64,000 nucleotides of DNA, taken from assembly GCF_002954685.1 (NCBI RefSeq), contig NZ_MSCN01000001.1:1661456-1725455 (forward strand). The letters are read 5' to 3'. The notes below the pieces were generated by a model. It worked only from the letters and a program-made list of their open reading frames with translations, made no database searches and had not been told where the DNA came from. Origin of the DNA: Polaribacter porphyrae. GTDB taxonomy: Bacteria; Bacteroidota; Bacteroidia; Flavobacteriales; Flavobacteriaceae. Shown piece after piece: positions 44,554 through 53,165 of this stretch. Both the position numbers and the translations under genes were made by a program. Each line of letters opens with the position of its first letter. The stretch's first letter is position 1.

Positions 44554-45195
44554 ATGAAGCAATTTATTACATTTATTTTTTTTGCTGTAATTTCTCAATT
44601 TCAAGCCCAAGACGTAGCTATTTTAAAATACGATGGTGGTGGAGATTGGTATGCAAACCCAACAGCAATACCTAATTTAATTGAATTTACAAACGAAAAT
44701 TGTAAAACCAATATTTCTAAAAATCCACAGAATGTAGCAGTAAACAGTCAAGATATTTTTAATTTTCCTATTCTATTTATGACTGGGCATGGAAATATAT
44801 ATTTTACCAATGAAGAAGCTAGCAACTTAAAAAATTATTTAATTTCTGGTGGATTTTTGCATATTTCAGACAATTATGGTTTAGATAAATTCATTAGAAG
44901 AGAACTCAAAAAAGTATTTCCAAAATTAGAGTTTAAAGAAATTCCTAGCAACCATGCTATTTATAATCAAACCTTTAAATTCCCTAATGGAATTCCTAAA
45001 ATTCATGAACATGATAAAAAACCTGCTCAAGGTTTTGGACTTTTTTATGAAGGCAGATTAGTGGTTTTCTATGATTATGAAACTGATTTAAGTGATGGTT
45101 GGGAAGATCAAGTAATCCACAATAATCCAAAAGAAGTTCGTGAAAAAGCACTTAAAATGGGTGCAAATATTATTGAATATGCGTTTACGAATTGA
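44554..45195 (+). CDS. DUF4159 domain-containing exported protein
   Basis: 213 aa with a signal peptide (QFITFIFFAVISQFQA, then QD). The mature protein is a single DUF4159 domain: YDGGGDWYANPTAIPNLIEF near residue 25, MTGHGNIYFTNEEASNLKNY near 77 and GGFLHISDNYG near 100. The fold is glutamine-amidotransferase-like without the catalytic Cys. In many bacteria it neighbours AAA ATPase and DUF58 genes, but not here. Role unknown. Confidence 0.85.
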   Translation: MKQFITFIFFAVISQFQAQDVAILKYDGGGDWYANPTAIPNLIEFTNENCKTNISKNPQNVAVNSQDIFNFPILFMTGHGNIYFTNEEASNLKNYLISGGFLHISDNYGLDKFIRRELKKVFPKLEFKEIPSNHAIYNQTFKFPNGIPKIHEHDKKPAQGFGLFYEGRLVVFYDYETDLSDGWEDQVIHNNPKEVREKALKMGANIIEYAFTN

Positions 45196-45255
45196 TAATA
45201 AAAATTTGGTTATAAGATTTTCTTGAATCAGGACACAGATAATCTTAAACATTAA

Positions 45256-45304
45256 ATCATGAATCATGAATCATGAATTTTGAATTTTGAATTTTGAATT
45301 TTGA
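45256..45304. repeat. Heptamer tandem repeat (7 units)
   Basis: Three perfect ATCATGA units (45256-45276) are followed by four perfect ATTTTGA units (45277-45304), 49 bases with no break in the 7-base period. It fills most of the gap between DUF4159 and the SBF transporter and ends 15 bases before the latter's ATG. Confidence 0.9.
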
Positions 45305-45319
45305 ATCTAAAACAAGAAT

Positions 45320-46237
45320 ATGCAAAACGAAATCAATATTGATGATATTAAAATAAACTTCGATTCTAGTGGTTTATGGGTATTAAATATAGCCATTGCC
45401 ATTATTATGTTTGGAGTTGCTTTGGGTATTACTATTGATGATTTTAAACGCCTTTTTAAAAATCCAAAAATTGTTTTTGTTGGAGTTTTATCGCAATTTA
45501 TTTTATTACCTGCATTTACATTTTTAGGGATTTTACTTATAGAACCTCACCCAAGTTTTGCATTAGGAATGATGATGATTGCTGCTTGTCCAGGAGGAAA
45601 TGTTTCAAATTTTTTTAGTAAAATGGCTGGTGGAAATGCAGCTCTTTCTGTAAGTTTAACAGCTTTTGCAACTTTAATTTGTATTTTTATGACTCCTTTT
45701 AATCTACAGTTTTGGGGGAGTTTATACGAACCAACAAATGTGATTTTAGAAAAAGTACAATTAAACTGGAAAGATTTACTAAAATTGGTTTCACTAATTT
45801 TAGGAATTCCTTTAATCTGTGGTATGCTAATAAAACATCATCATTCAGAAATGGCTGTAAAAATAGAAAAAGTCTTAAAACCATTGTCTATGCTAGTTTT
45901 TGTTGCTTTAATATTTGTTGCTTTTTCACAAAATTTAGATGTGTTTGTAAATCATATTCATCATGTATTACTTCTAGTAATTTTTCATAATATTTTTGCT
46001 TTTATTCTCGGGTTTTATACTGCAAAATCTTTTGGTTTAAATAAGCAAGATACCAAAACGATTTCTATGGAAACTGGTATCCAAAATGGAGGTTTAGGGT
46101 TACTATTAATTTTTGGCTTTTTTGATGGTTTAGGTGGTATGGCTTTATTAGCTGCATTTTGGGGGATTTGGGATGTATTTTCTGGTATGGCTTTGGCTAC
46201 TTTTTGGGGTAGAAACACTAAAACTGTACAAGATTAA
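45320..46237 (+). CDS. Bile acid:sodium symporter (SBF/ASBT) family transporter
   Basis: 305 aa with about nine to ten hydrophobic helices. Family signatures: ALGMMMIAACPGGNVSNFFSKMAGGNAALS near residues 85-115 (crossover helix) and ISMETGIQNGGLGLLL near 245. These hold the Na+-binding Gln/Asn/Glu positions. Bacterial members import organic acids, bile-acid-like compounds or pantoate; which one is not evident. The acyltransferase gene starts one base after its stop codon. Confidence 0.9.
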   Translation: MQNEINIDDIKINFDSSGLWVLNIAIAIIMFGVALGITIDDFKRLFKNPKIVFVGVLSQFILLPAFTFLGILLIEPHPSFALGMMMIAACPGGNVSNFFSKMAGGNAALSVSLTAFATLICIFMTPFNLQFWGSLYEPTNVILEKVQLNWKDLLKLVSLILGIPLICGMLIKHHHSEMAVKIEKVLKPLSMLVFVALIFVAFSQNLDVFVNHIHHVLLLVIFHNIFAFILGFYTAKSFGLNKQDTKTISMETGIQNGGLGLLLIFGFFDGLGGMALLAAFWGIWDVFSGMALATFWGRNTKTVQD

Positions 46238-46238
46238 A

Positions 46239-47294
46239 ATGATACTAAAAAAGCTTTGGTATTTGAGTGTAAAGCTATTTCTTAAAATTAGCTTACGTTT
46301 TTACGCAAAAGAAATTAAAGTTTTAGGAAGAAAAAATGTTCCTAAAAAAGGAGCTGTTTTATTTGCTATTAATCACCCTAATGCCTTAATGGATCCGTTG
46401 TTTGTGACTTCTTTTAACCCTAGAGAAAATCATTTTTTGGTAAGAGCAGATGTTTTTAAAAAACCATTAGTTAGAAAAGCATTAGCCACCTTAAACCTAA
46501 TGCCTATCTATAGAATTAGAGATGGTAGAAAACAACTTTCTAACAACGAAGAAATCTTTAAGAAGTGTTTTAACATTCTAAAAAACAAAGAAACTTTATT
46601 TATTTTTCCACAAGGTGGACATTGCAGAGATAGAACTATTCAGCCTTTAAGTAAAGGGTTTACAAGAATAGTTTTTGGTGCTTTAGAGGAAAATCCTGAT
46701 TTAGAAATTACAGTATTACCTGTTGGACTTACCTATCAAAATTCGTCAACTTACCCAAGTAAAGTATGTGTGAATTTTGGTAAACCTATTGACTCTAAAG
46801 AGATTTTAAATAATAATCTTAAACCAAAAGCCATCAATATTTTAAAAAACGAAGTAAGTAATCAACTCAAAAAATTGACTGTTCATATTCCTAATGATGA
46901 AAACTATCATATCATATTATCAAAATTAAATGCAGCAAATGTAGATTTTACTGAAGTTGATGTAGTCAACAAAATGATTGCTGAAAATAATATTCCTAAA
47001 CCTCGTAAAAAACCAGTAAACTACCTAAAACCAATTTTTTATTTAATTATTTTGAATAGTAGTATTCCGTATTTATTTTGGAAAAAAAGAGAAAAACAAA
47101 TTGAAGAACAAGAATTTGTTGATACTTTACAATATGGAATAAACGTGATTACTTTTCCTGTTTTTTATGTGATTCAAGCATTTATTCTACATTTTTTCTT
47201 CGGATTGAAAATTGCCTGTATTTATTTTTTGAGTTCTATACTGTTGGTGTTTTTGTATAGTAAGTTTTGTGTTACAAATACTGAAAATATTTAG
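46239..47294 (+). CDS. 1-acyl-glycerol-3-phosphate acyltransferase (PlsC family)
   Basis: 351 aa from the ATG at 46239; an earlier in-frame ATG lies inside the SBF gene and is not used. The acyltransferase motif NHPNALMD is near residue 42, the Gly/Pro motif FIFPQGGHCRD near 122 (family EGT variant as QGG) and VLPVGLTYQ near 160. Two hydrophobic helices lie at about 265-280 and 310-340. It probably acylates lysophosphatidic acid or an ornithine/glycine lipid precursor. The long C-terminal extension fits Bacteroidetes homologues. Confidence 0.85.
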   Translation: MILKKLWYLSVKLFLKISLRFYAKEIKVLGRKNVPKKGAVLFAINHPNALMDPLFVTSFNPRENHFLVRADVFKKPLVRKALATLNLMPIYRIRDGRKQLSNNEEIFKKCFNILKNKETLFIFPQGGHCRDRTIQPLSKGFTRIVFGALEENPDLEITVLPVGLTYQNSSTYPSKVCVNFGKPIDSKEILNNNLKPKAINILKNEVSNQLKKLTVHIPNDENYHIILSKLNAANVDFTEVDVVNKMIAENNIPKPRKKPVNYLKPIFYLIILNSSIPYLFWKKREKQIEEQEFVDTLQYGINVITFPVFYVIQAFILHFFFGLKIACIYFLSSILLVFLYSKFCVTNTENI

Positions 47295-47297
47295 TTT

Positions 47298-47753
47298 ATG
47301 AATAAAAAGAAATACTTTAAAAGAATATATAATAATATTGACAAATATGGTTTTAACACTACCAGTCTACTAGAGGAAAAAGGTTTTACTCCTTTTGGTT
47401 ATTCAACAGGAATTTATAAGAATTTTAAAATTCCAGAATTATTTATTTCTGGATTACTACCACGTTTAAATGGAGACTTAATACATTATTATGTTGAAAA
47501 ATATAAATTTAAAGAAGTTCCTATTAATGAGAAAATTGAAGGTTTAAGTGATCGATTTCCAGTTTACTTTATTGAATTAGATAACAATAATCTAACTGAA
47601 TATACATTAACTTCTATTAAATATTATAAAAATGCACCTTACAAATATTTGCAATTAATTTTCCCAGATTTAAATGGATATTTTCCTTTTGAAAAAGAAT
47701 ATAATTATGATCAAGAAATTTTAGGTGATATTAGTAAACTTAAGAGAGATTAG
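47298..47753 (+). CDS. DUF4262 family protein
   Basis: 151 aa, soluble. The N-terminal third (IYNNIDKYGFNTTSLLE, then FGYSTGIYKNFKIPELFISG at about 34-53) matches DUF4262, in which a GYT/S-x-G-x6-PE core is typical. Members are scattered single-domain proteins of unknown function, sometimes near toxin-immunity genes; none are seen here. It follows the acyltransferase gene by 3 bases. Confidence 0.7.
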   Translation: MNKKKYFKRIYNNIDKYGFNTTSLLEEKGFTPFGYSTGIYKNFKIPELFISGLLPRLNGDLIHYYVEKYKFKEVPINEKIEGLSDRFPVYFIELDNNNLTEYTLTSIKYYKNAPYKYLQLIFPDLNGYFPFEKEYNYDQEILGDISKLKRD

Positions 47754-47792
47754 TGTTTATAAACAAGGATAGCCTAGATTGAACGATTTGTT

Positions 47793-47849
47793 TAAGCTCT
47801 TTTGAGGCACAAAAAAAGCGAGTACTAAAAGCAGAAAATAGCTTCAAAA
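47793..47849. repeat. Possible interspersed repeat remnant
   Basis: The gap between the DUF4262 and GH3 genes contains AAAGCGAGTACTAAAAGCAG followed by AAAATAGCTTC. This wording resembles a short repeat I associate with gene borders in Flavobacteriaceae. Only one copy is in the window, so the call cannot be confirmed here. Confidence 0.3.
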
Positions 47850-47853
47850 AAAC

Positions 47854-50772
47854 TTACTCAATAATAGCATCCTGTATAACTTGCTGAATTTTGGTTCTCA
47901 TATTTTCTTTAATCAGACCCTTATTATCCATAGTAGGATACACTCTGTTTGATAAAAACACATAGACAATTCCGCTTTTTGGATCTGCCCAAGTATAAGT
48001 ACCTGTAAAACCAGAATGACCAAAACTTTCATCGGAAACGCAACCACAAGTAGCTTCAACATCTGGATTTAATTGAGGTTTATCAAAACCTAAACCTCTT
48101 CTTACTTTTTTATCCTCAAAATAACGCGTATTAAATTTATCTACAGTTTCTGATTTTATATATCGTCTGCCTCCATAAAAACCTTTCTGTAAATACATCT
48201 GCATTACTTTAGCAACATCGTTTGCATTGGCAAATAAACCTGCATGCCCTGCAACACCACCTAACATTGCAGCACCCATATCATGTACATAACCATGTAA
48301 TAGTTGATTTCTAAAATAATCGTCTTTTTCTGTAGGTACAATTTCTGATTTATTAAACTTTTGCAAAGGCAAATACGTCATTCTATTAGCTCCTAAAGAG
48401 CTATAAAACTTTTGGTCTGCTAATGTGTTTAAAGGTTTTTTATATTTCTTTTCTAATGCTTCTTTAAATAAATAATACCCTAAATCGCTATACTTATAGC
48501 CTTCTTTTTCTCTTTGCTCTACTTCTTTAATTTTCTCGTAAATACTATCTTTATATGACTTTCTGATGTATAAATTCTCTGCAACTTTAACACTAAATTC
48601 GGTATTCTTTTTATCTCTGTAGAGTTTTTTAGAATTTTTACCAGTAATACTATCTTGTGTATTAATATAGAAAGGAATCCAAGCTTTTAGTTTACCATAA
48701 TGTGATAAAATCTCTTTTACCGAAATTGAAGCTTTGTTCGTATTTTTAAAACTTGGAAAAATTTCTTTTAAGCTAGCTGAAATAGGGATTTTTTCTTCCT
48801 CTTCTGCTTTCATCAACAATGGTAAAGAGGCTAAAATTTTAGTTAAAGACGCTAAATCGTAAATATCAGAATTTTTAACAGCTCTTGTCTTTTCTTCTGT
48901 ATGATATCCATAACTTTTTTGAAAAACAACCTTACCATTTCTAGCAGCCAATACTTGAAAACCTGGCGACATTTTCTCCTCTAAAATGGTATCTGCATAT
49001 TTATCTATCAATGCTAGTTTTTTAGAAGACATATTTACTTCTTCTGGAATTGTATATTGTAACCTACTTAAACTATACGATTTTAATCCATGCCCTACTT
49101 TAAACTCATCTTTTATAGAAACTGGTAGTTTGCCTTGTAACGCATAAGCTCCAAAAATAGCTTGAGCAGAGAGTTCTTGAGCTAATTTACTGTTTTGATA
49201 CGATACAATAATACTCTCTATATTTTCAAAACTTTTAAGTTGCAACAAACTATATGGACTTGTAAAAACATCTAAAATCATATTTTTTTTACGAGCAATT
49301 TCTTGCAACCAAACCAATTCTTTTTCCTTAAACTTATAACTCTTCCAAGGGTGATTGTTAGACTTATGAAACCCAACAATAACTAAATTATATGGTTTTA
49401 ACTTTTTAACCAAACCACTTAAATTATCATCAGAAACAACATCAACTTTGGTATAATTTTTAAGCATGTTTACAAAGTAATTCCCAGAATTATCACCTAA
49501 TTTTACATAAGCAATTTTCTTGTAATCTAAATTTGCTAAAGGCACTTCTTGCTTGGAATCCTTGACTAAAGTTATAGAATTCTTGATTAATTTTCTGTGT
49601 AACAACTCATCTGCAATTGTGTTTAAATCTTCATTTAAATTTTCTAAAACTACAGGTTTGTAATTGTGTAAACCCATCCAATATTTAGCTTTGAGAATCT
49701 TTTTTACAGTTGCATTTAGTTGCTCTTCACTCAATGTTTTTAAAGTAATTGCCTGTTTTATCAAACGTACACTTGCTGGGACATCTTGTGGTATTAATAG
49801 CATATCATTACCTGCCATAATTGCTGCTAAATCTATCTCTGCAGATGTTGCATAATTGGTGGCTCCTTTCATATTTAAACCATCTGTAATAACCAAACCT
49901 TTAAAACCTAATTCGTCTTGTAATAAGTTCGTCACTACATTTTTTGAAAGTGATGTAGGTAAATTGGTATTCGATTCTAAACTGGGGATATTTAAATGGG
50001 CAGTCATAACAGAACCTACTCTTGCATCAAATATTCTTCTGTAAGGATACAATTCTATCGAATCTAAACGTGCTTTATCAAAATTTAACAGAGGTAATGT
50101 ATGGTGAGAGTCTGAAGCTGTATCTCCATGACCAGGAAAATGTTTGGCATTTGCCATTACTTTTTGGCTTTGCATACCTTCAGTAAAAGCGATTGCTTTT
50201 CTAGTAACATTTTCTTTACTTTCTCCAAAAGAACGATTCCCTATAATCGGGTTTTCTGGATTTACATTAACATCTACAACTGGGGCAAAATTAATATGAA
50301 TACCTAATCGTTTGCAGTGTTTGCCTATATGCTCGCCAAATTGCTTGATTAAAGCTTCGTTTTGAATAGCTCCTAAAGTCATGTTCCAAGGGAATTTATA
50401 GGTGTTTTTTAAACGCATATCTAAACCCCATTCTCCGTCAAAACCAATCATTAGGGGCACTTTTGCTAGTGCTTGATACCTATTATTTAAAACAGCTTGT
50501 TTTTCTGGTGTACCTTGCATAAAGATAAGATTCCCAACATGATATTTGGTTATCATTTCTGTGATAAAATCTTCGTGCTTTTGATCTAAATTAGAATAAG
50601 CCTGTACCATAAACAACTGACCTATTTTCTCATCAACAGACATATTGGTTAAGATGCTATCTACCCAAATTTCTTGCTTTTCAAAGTCTTCTGTTCTTAA
50701 AGGATCTACAGTTTGAGATTGCACTTTAAAAACAATTATTATTAAAAATAATGTGACGAGTTTTTTTATCAT
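47854..50772 (-). CDS. Glycoside hydrolase family 3 / serine beta-lactamase-like fusion (NagZ-type)
   Basis: 972 aa from the ATG at 50772 (a TTG lies six codons earlier), with signal peptide ending VQSQ. The first half is GH3: NFAPVVDVNVNPENPIIGNR near residue 155, KHFPGHGDTASDSHHTLPLL near 205 (NagZ His/Asp dyad) and ITDGLNMKGA near 285 with the nucleophile Asp. The second half is a class C beta-lactamase/transpeptidase fold: SLTK (Ser-x-x-Lys) near 640, YSD near 755 and HSGFTG near 925. It should cleave beta-N-acetylglucosamine from peptidoglycan fragments in the periplasm and hydrolyse an amide or ester with the second domain. Confidence 0.92.
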   Translation of the reverse strand: MIKKLVTLFLIIIVFKVQSQTVDPLRTEDFEKQEIWVDSILTNMSVDEKIGQLFMVQAYSNLDQKHEDFITEMITKYHVGNLIFMQGTPEKQAVLNNRYQALAKVPLMIGFDGEWGLDMRLKNTYKFPWNMTLGAIQNEALIKQFGEHIGKHCKRLGIHINFAPVVDVNVNPENPIIGNRSFGESKENVTRKAIAFTEGMQSQKVMANAKHFPGHGDTASDSHHTLPLLNFDKARLDSIELYPYRRIFDARVGSVMTAHLNIPSLESNTNLPTSLSKNVVTNLLQDELGFKGLVITDGLNMKGATNYATSAEIDLAAIMAGNDMLLIPQDVPASVRLIKQAITLKTLSEEQLNATVKKILKAKYWMGLHNYKPVVLENLNEDLNTIADELLHRKLIKNSITLVKDSKQEVPLANLDYKKIAYVKLGDNSGNYFVNMLKNYTKVDVVSDDNLSGLVKKLKPYNLVIVGFHKSNNHPWKSYKFKEKELVWLQEIARKKNMILDVFTSPYSLLQLKSFENIESIIVSYQNSKLAQELSAQAIFGAYALQGKLPVSIKDEFKVGHGLKSYSLSRLQYTIPEEVNMSSKKLALIDKYADTILEEKMSPGFQVLAARNGKVVFQKSYGYHTEEKTRAVKNSDIYDLASLTKILASLPLLMKAEEEEKIPISASLKEIFPSFKNTNKASISVKEILSHYGKLKAWIPFYINTQDSITGKNSKKLYRDKKNTEFSVKVAENLYIRKSYKDSIYEKIKEVEQREKEGYKYSDLGYYLFKEALEKKYKKPLNTLADQKFYSSLGANRMTYLPLQKFNKSEIVPTEKDDYFRNQLLHGYVHDMGAAMLGGVAGHAGLFANANDVAKVMQMYLQKGFYGGRRYIKSETVDKFNTRYFEDKKVRRGLGFDKPQLNPDVEATCGCVSDESFGHSGFTGTYTWADPKSGIVYVFLSNRVYPTMDNKGLIKENMRTKIQQVIQDAIIE

Positions 50773-50793
50773 ACTCTTTTTCAGTTTCAATTT

Positions 50794-51279
50794 TTATACC
50801 AAAAAACGTTTGTGCCAACTTTCTTTAGCTGGTACTTCCCAATTGTTCTCAAAATCTTCTTTGGTGTTTACCATATTATTAAAAACAATGGTATCTTGAG
50901 TAATTTTATTTGTCTTTGCAAATTTTTGAAAATCAGCTAGTTTTACCAAATTAATATGATCTCCACTTTTAAAAGTGATGTTCATTTTATCCATTAAATC
51001 TAGCTGTAACTCTTTTTCTAATTGCTGTACAAAATGCACAGAAGCATCAATAGAACAACCAGAAACAGAATTGAAACTCTCATCAACAGCCAATACTAAA
51101 AACTGATTGTATTTTATGGTAAAAGAGCCTTTTAAATTATCTCCATGTCTTGTCCAAGAGTTGATAAACTGTATTGCTTTTTCTGAAATAAATTCTATTT
51201 CTTGTGCTGTAAATTCTCTGCTAGATTGATAAATCCAAACTCGTGAGTTATTGGGTAAATTCTTATATGCTGTAAACAT
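50794..51279 (-). CDS. Conserved Bacteroidetes protein often mislabelled as ABC transporter ATPase
   Basis: 161 aa, soluble, no signal. Phrases WIYQSSREFTAQEIEFI near residue 15, AIQFINSWTRHGDNLKGSF near 35 and GCSIDASVHFVQQLEKELQLDLMDK near 78 are conserved in a Bacteroidetes family. Databases often call it an ABC transporter ATPase, but no Walker A, Walker B or signature motif is present. The function is unknown. It is followed closely by the GH3 fusion gene. Confidence 0.7.
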   Translation of the reverse strand: MFTAYKNLPNNSRVWIYQSSREFTAQEIEFISEKAIQFINSWTRHGDNLKGSFTIKYNQFLVLAVDESFNSVSGCSIDASVHFVQQLEKELQLDLMDKMNITFKSGDHINLVKLADFQKFAKTNKITQDTIVFNNMVNTKEDFENNWEVPAKESWHKRFLV

Positions 51280-51318
51280 AATTATGTTTATTCGTTTAAT
51301 TTTTTAATTGGTAACTGT

Positions 51319-52206
51319 TTAATTTGATAAAATTAATGAAATTGCTGGTGCATATTTACGCATCATTTTTACTTTGCTTAAAGGTGATAATTGCCATTTT
51401 CCTTTTACATATAAATACATATTATCATTTCTATCTTTTTTAGGATATTTTGTATAGCCTATAATTGGAGCATAGAAAAACTCGTTTTCTGTATCTGATT
51501 CATTTTTTCCATATTGATTAAAGGGAATAAATAGTTTTTCAAATGCAATAAATAAACCGTTTTCAGGAATTTCTAAATTATAATTAGAAATATCGATTAC
51601 TGCTTTTTGTTGCCCACTTTCAATCTCAACAGGTAAATTTATATTTAATAAGTCCTCTTTTGGCAAACCTGTTTTACCATCTTTACTAAAAATACGTATT
51701 CTAAATTTCGATTTTTTTCGATGTTGATTTCGTTTTGCAAAATGAATGGTTATGGTTTCTAAATAGGTACAGCATTTGGTTCTTTTATCATTAGGAAAAT
51801 ATTTTGCTAACATTCTCATACCAGATGTATGCACACCTTCTACTCTATTTTTAACTTCTCCTAAAATAATAGATTTATCTACTTTTTTTGTTAAAGTAAT
51901 TTCATCTAATTCAACATTCTTGGGCTGCAAGTACAAAATAGAGTTTTGTACATTTTTTGCTAAAACTATGGTGTCTTTATAATTTAAACAAGAGATATGA
52001 ATTTTAGCATCTAAATATTTTTTATTCAAATTCATAGAAAAAGTTCCATCTTCATTAGATGAAATTCCTTTGTTAGACTTCAAAAAACTAATGTTTGCAT
52101 ATACAACTGGTTCTTTGGTTTCTTTATCAACTAATTTTCCTTTGAAATTAATTCTTTGAGAAAATACTGTTGTTGAAATAAATAAAAAAAAGATTAGTTT
52201 TTTCAT
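51319..52206 (-). CDS. Exported carboxypeptidase-like regulatory domain protein
   Basis: 295 aa from the ATG at 52206, chosen because it starts the signal peptide KKLIFFLFISTTVFS; eight in-frame codons further upstream do not fit. Residues about 20-100 form a CarboxypepD_reg-like beta-sandwich: FKGKLVDKETKEPVVYANIS and GISSNEDGTFSMNL. The remainder (about 110-295) has no recognised domain and carries a Cys pair (RTKCCTYLE). Such proteins are usually anchored at or exported to the outer membrane. Role unknown. Confidence 0.75.
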   Translation of the reverse strand: MKKLIFFLFISTTVFSQRINFKGKLVDKETKEPVVYANISFLKSNKGISSNEDGTFSMNLNKKYLDAKIHISCLNYKDTIVLAKNVQNSILYLQPKNVELDEITLTKKVDKSIILGEVKNRVEGVHTSGMRMLAKYFPNDKRTKCCTYLETITIHFAKRNQHRKKSKFRIRIFSKDGKTGLPKEDLLNINLPVEIESGQQKAVIDISNYNLEIPENGLFIAFEKLFIPFNQYGKNESDTENEFFYAPIIGYTKYPKKDRNDNMYLYVKGKWQLSPLSKVKMMRKYAPAISLILSN

Positions 52207-52213
52207 ACGTTTT

Positions 52214-52265
52214 GAGATTTCTCGACACAATTTTCTTCATTCATCAGAAAATCACTCGAAATGAC
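52214..52265. repeat. Possible interspersed intergenic repeat, GAGATT...TCGAAATGAC type
   Basis: GAGATTTCTCGACACAA opens and CTCGAAATGAC closes this 52-base stretch, with unrelated bases between. The same GAGATT / TCGAAAT-AC frame occurs at 57362-57388. The form resembles interspersed border repeats of Flavobacteriaceae; two degenerate copies are weak proof. Confidence 0.4.
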
Positions 52266-52272
52266 AGGATTG

Positions 52273-53100
52273 TTATCTTAAATTAAATTTTTGTTGTAAA
52301 GCTTGTAGTTTTTCTGCATCTGTCATTTTGTTTTTTGGTGCAGACATTCTTTCTTTTATTTCTTTCAATACTTTTTTGGTATATAATGGAAAATCTGCAT
52401 TCTGAATCCAATTATTATATCCTGGATTTTCTTTTAACACCTCTTCCACTGTTCTTCCTTTATATTTTCCAAATGAAAATATTTCTTGTTCATCATCATT
52501 CATCAGAATAAAACCAGCAAAATCTGCTCGCTTTCCATGAGTTGAAAACTCACTTAAAGCATCAACTGTATTCTCCAAATCGTCATATTTATCAATCTGT
52601 GCTAACAAAATTTCGTAAGTAGCATTTGTATCTGCTTCTGCTCCATGAGCACCTTCCAATTCTTTTCCGCAATAAAATTGATACCCTGCACTTAATGTTC
52701 TTTGCTCTTTTTTATGAAAAATAGTTTGTACATCAACTGCTTTTCTATTTTTCATATCAAAATCGATACCTGCCCTCATTAATTCTTCTGCTAACAAAGG
52801 AATATCAAATCTATTGGAATTAAACCCTGCTAAATCACAATCGGCAATCATTTCATTTACTTTTTGAGCAAGTTCTTTAAAAGTAGGTTCTGTAACTACT
52901 TTTTCGTTTGTAATACCATGCACATCAGTTGCTCCTTGTGGAATTTCTACTTCCGGGTTTACCAACCAAGTTTTACTTTCTTTATTTCCATTTGGAAACA
53001 CTTTTAAGATAGATATTTCTACAATTCTGTCTGTTGCAATATTAACTCCTGTAGTTTCTAAATCGAAAAATACAATCGGCTTTTTTAATTCTAGGTTCAA
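52273..53100 (-). CDS. DEDDh 3'-5' exonuclease (DnaQ/epsilon-like)
   Basis: 275 aa from a TTG start. The first exonuclease motif FFDLETTGV is at residues 12-20, DIPLLAEELM near 100 marks ExoII and HGAEADTNATYE near 152 marks ExoIII with the His of the DEDDh subtype. The C-terminal region FSFGKYKGRTVEEVLKENPG near 205-225 is an added domain seen in ExoX-like proteins. It may degrade or proofread DNA 3' ends, or trim RNA. No polymerase gene is adjacent. No ATG fits the N-terminus. Confidence 0.88.
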   Translation of the reverse strand: MNLELKKPIVFFDLETTGVNIATDRIVEISILKVFPNGNKESKTWLVNPEVEIPQGATDVHGITNEKVVTEPTFKELAQKVNEMIADCDLAGFNSNRFDIPLLAEELMRAGIDFDMKNRKAVDVQTIFHKKEQRTLSAGYQFYCGKELEGAHGAEADTNATYEILLAQIDKYDDLENTVDALSEFSTHGKRADFAGFILMNDDEQEIFSFGKYKGRTVEEVLKENPGYNNWIQNADFPLYTKKVLKEIKERMSAPKNKMTDAEKLQALQQKFNLR

Positions 53101-53165
53101 GGTTTAAAATTTAAAGTTAGTAGTTCAACTTTGACTATTGAATTCAAAATTTTGAACTTTTAAGT

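Noticed and set aside
45256..45304. CRISPR-like array
   Set aside because: The unit is seven bases without spacers and no Cas genes occur in the window; it is a plain tandem repeat.
46173..46238. 22-codon N-terminal extension of the PlsC-family gene
   Set aside because: It lies inside the SBF transporter gene; the ATG at 46239, one base after that stop codon, begins the conserved part.
50794..51279. ABC transporter ATPase
   Set aside because: The 161-aa protein lacks Walker A, Walker B and the LSGGQ signature; that common label seems to be a propagated error.
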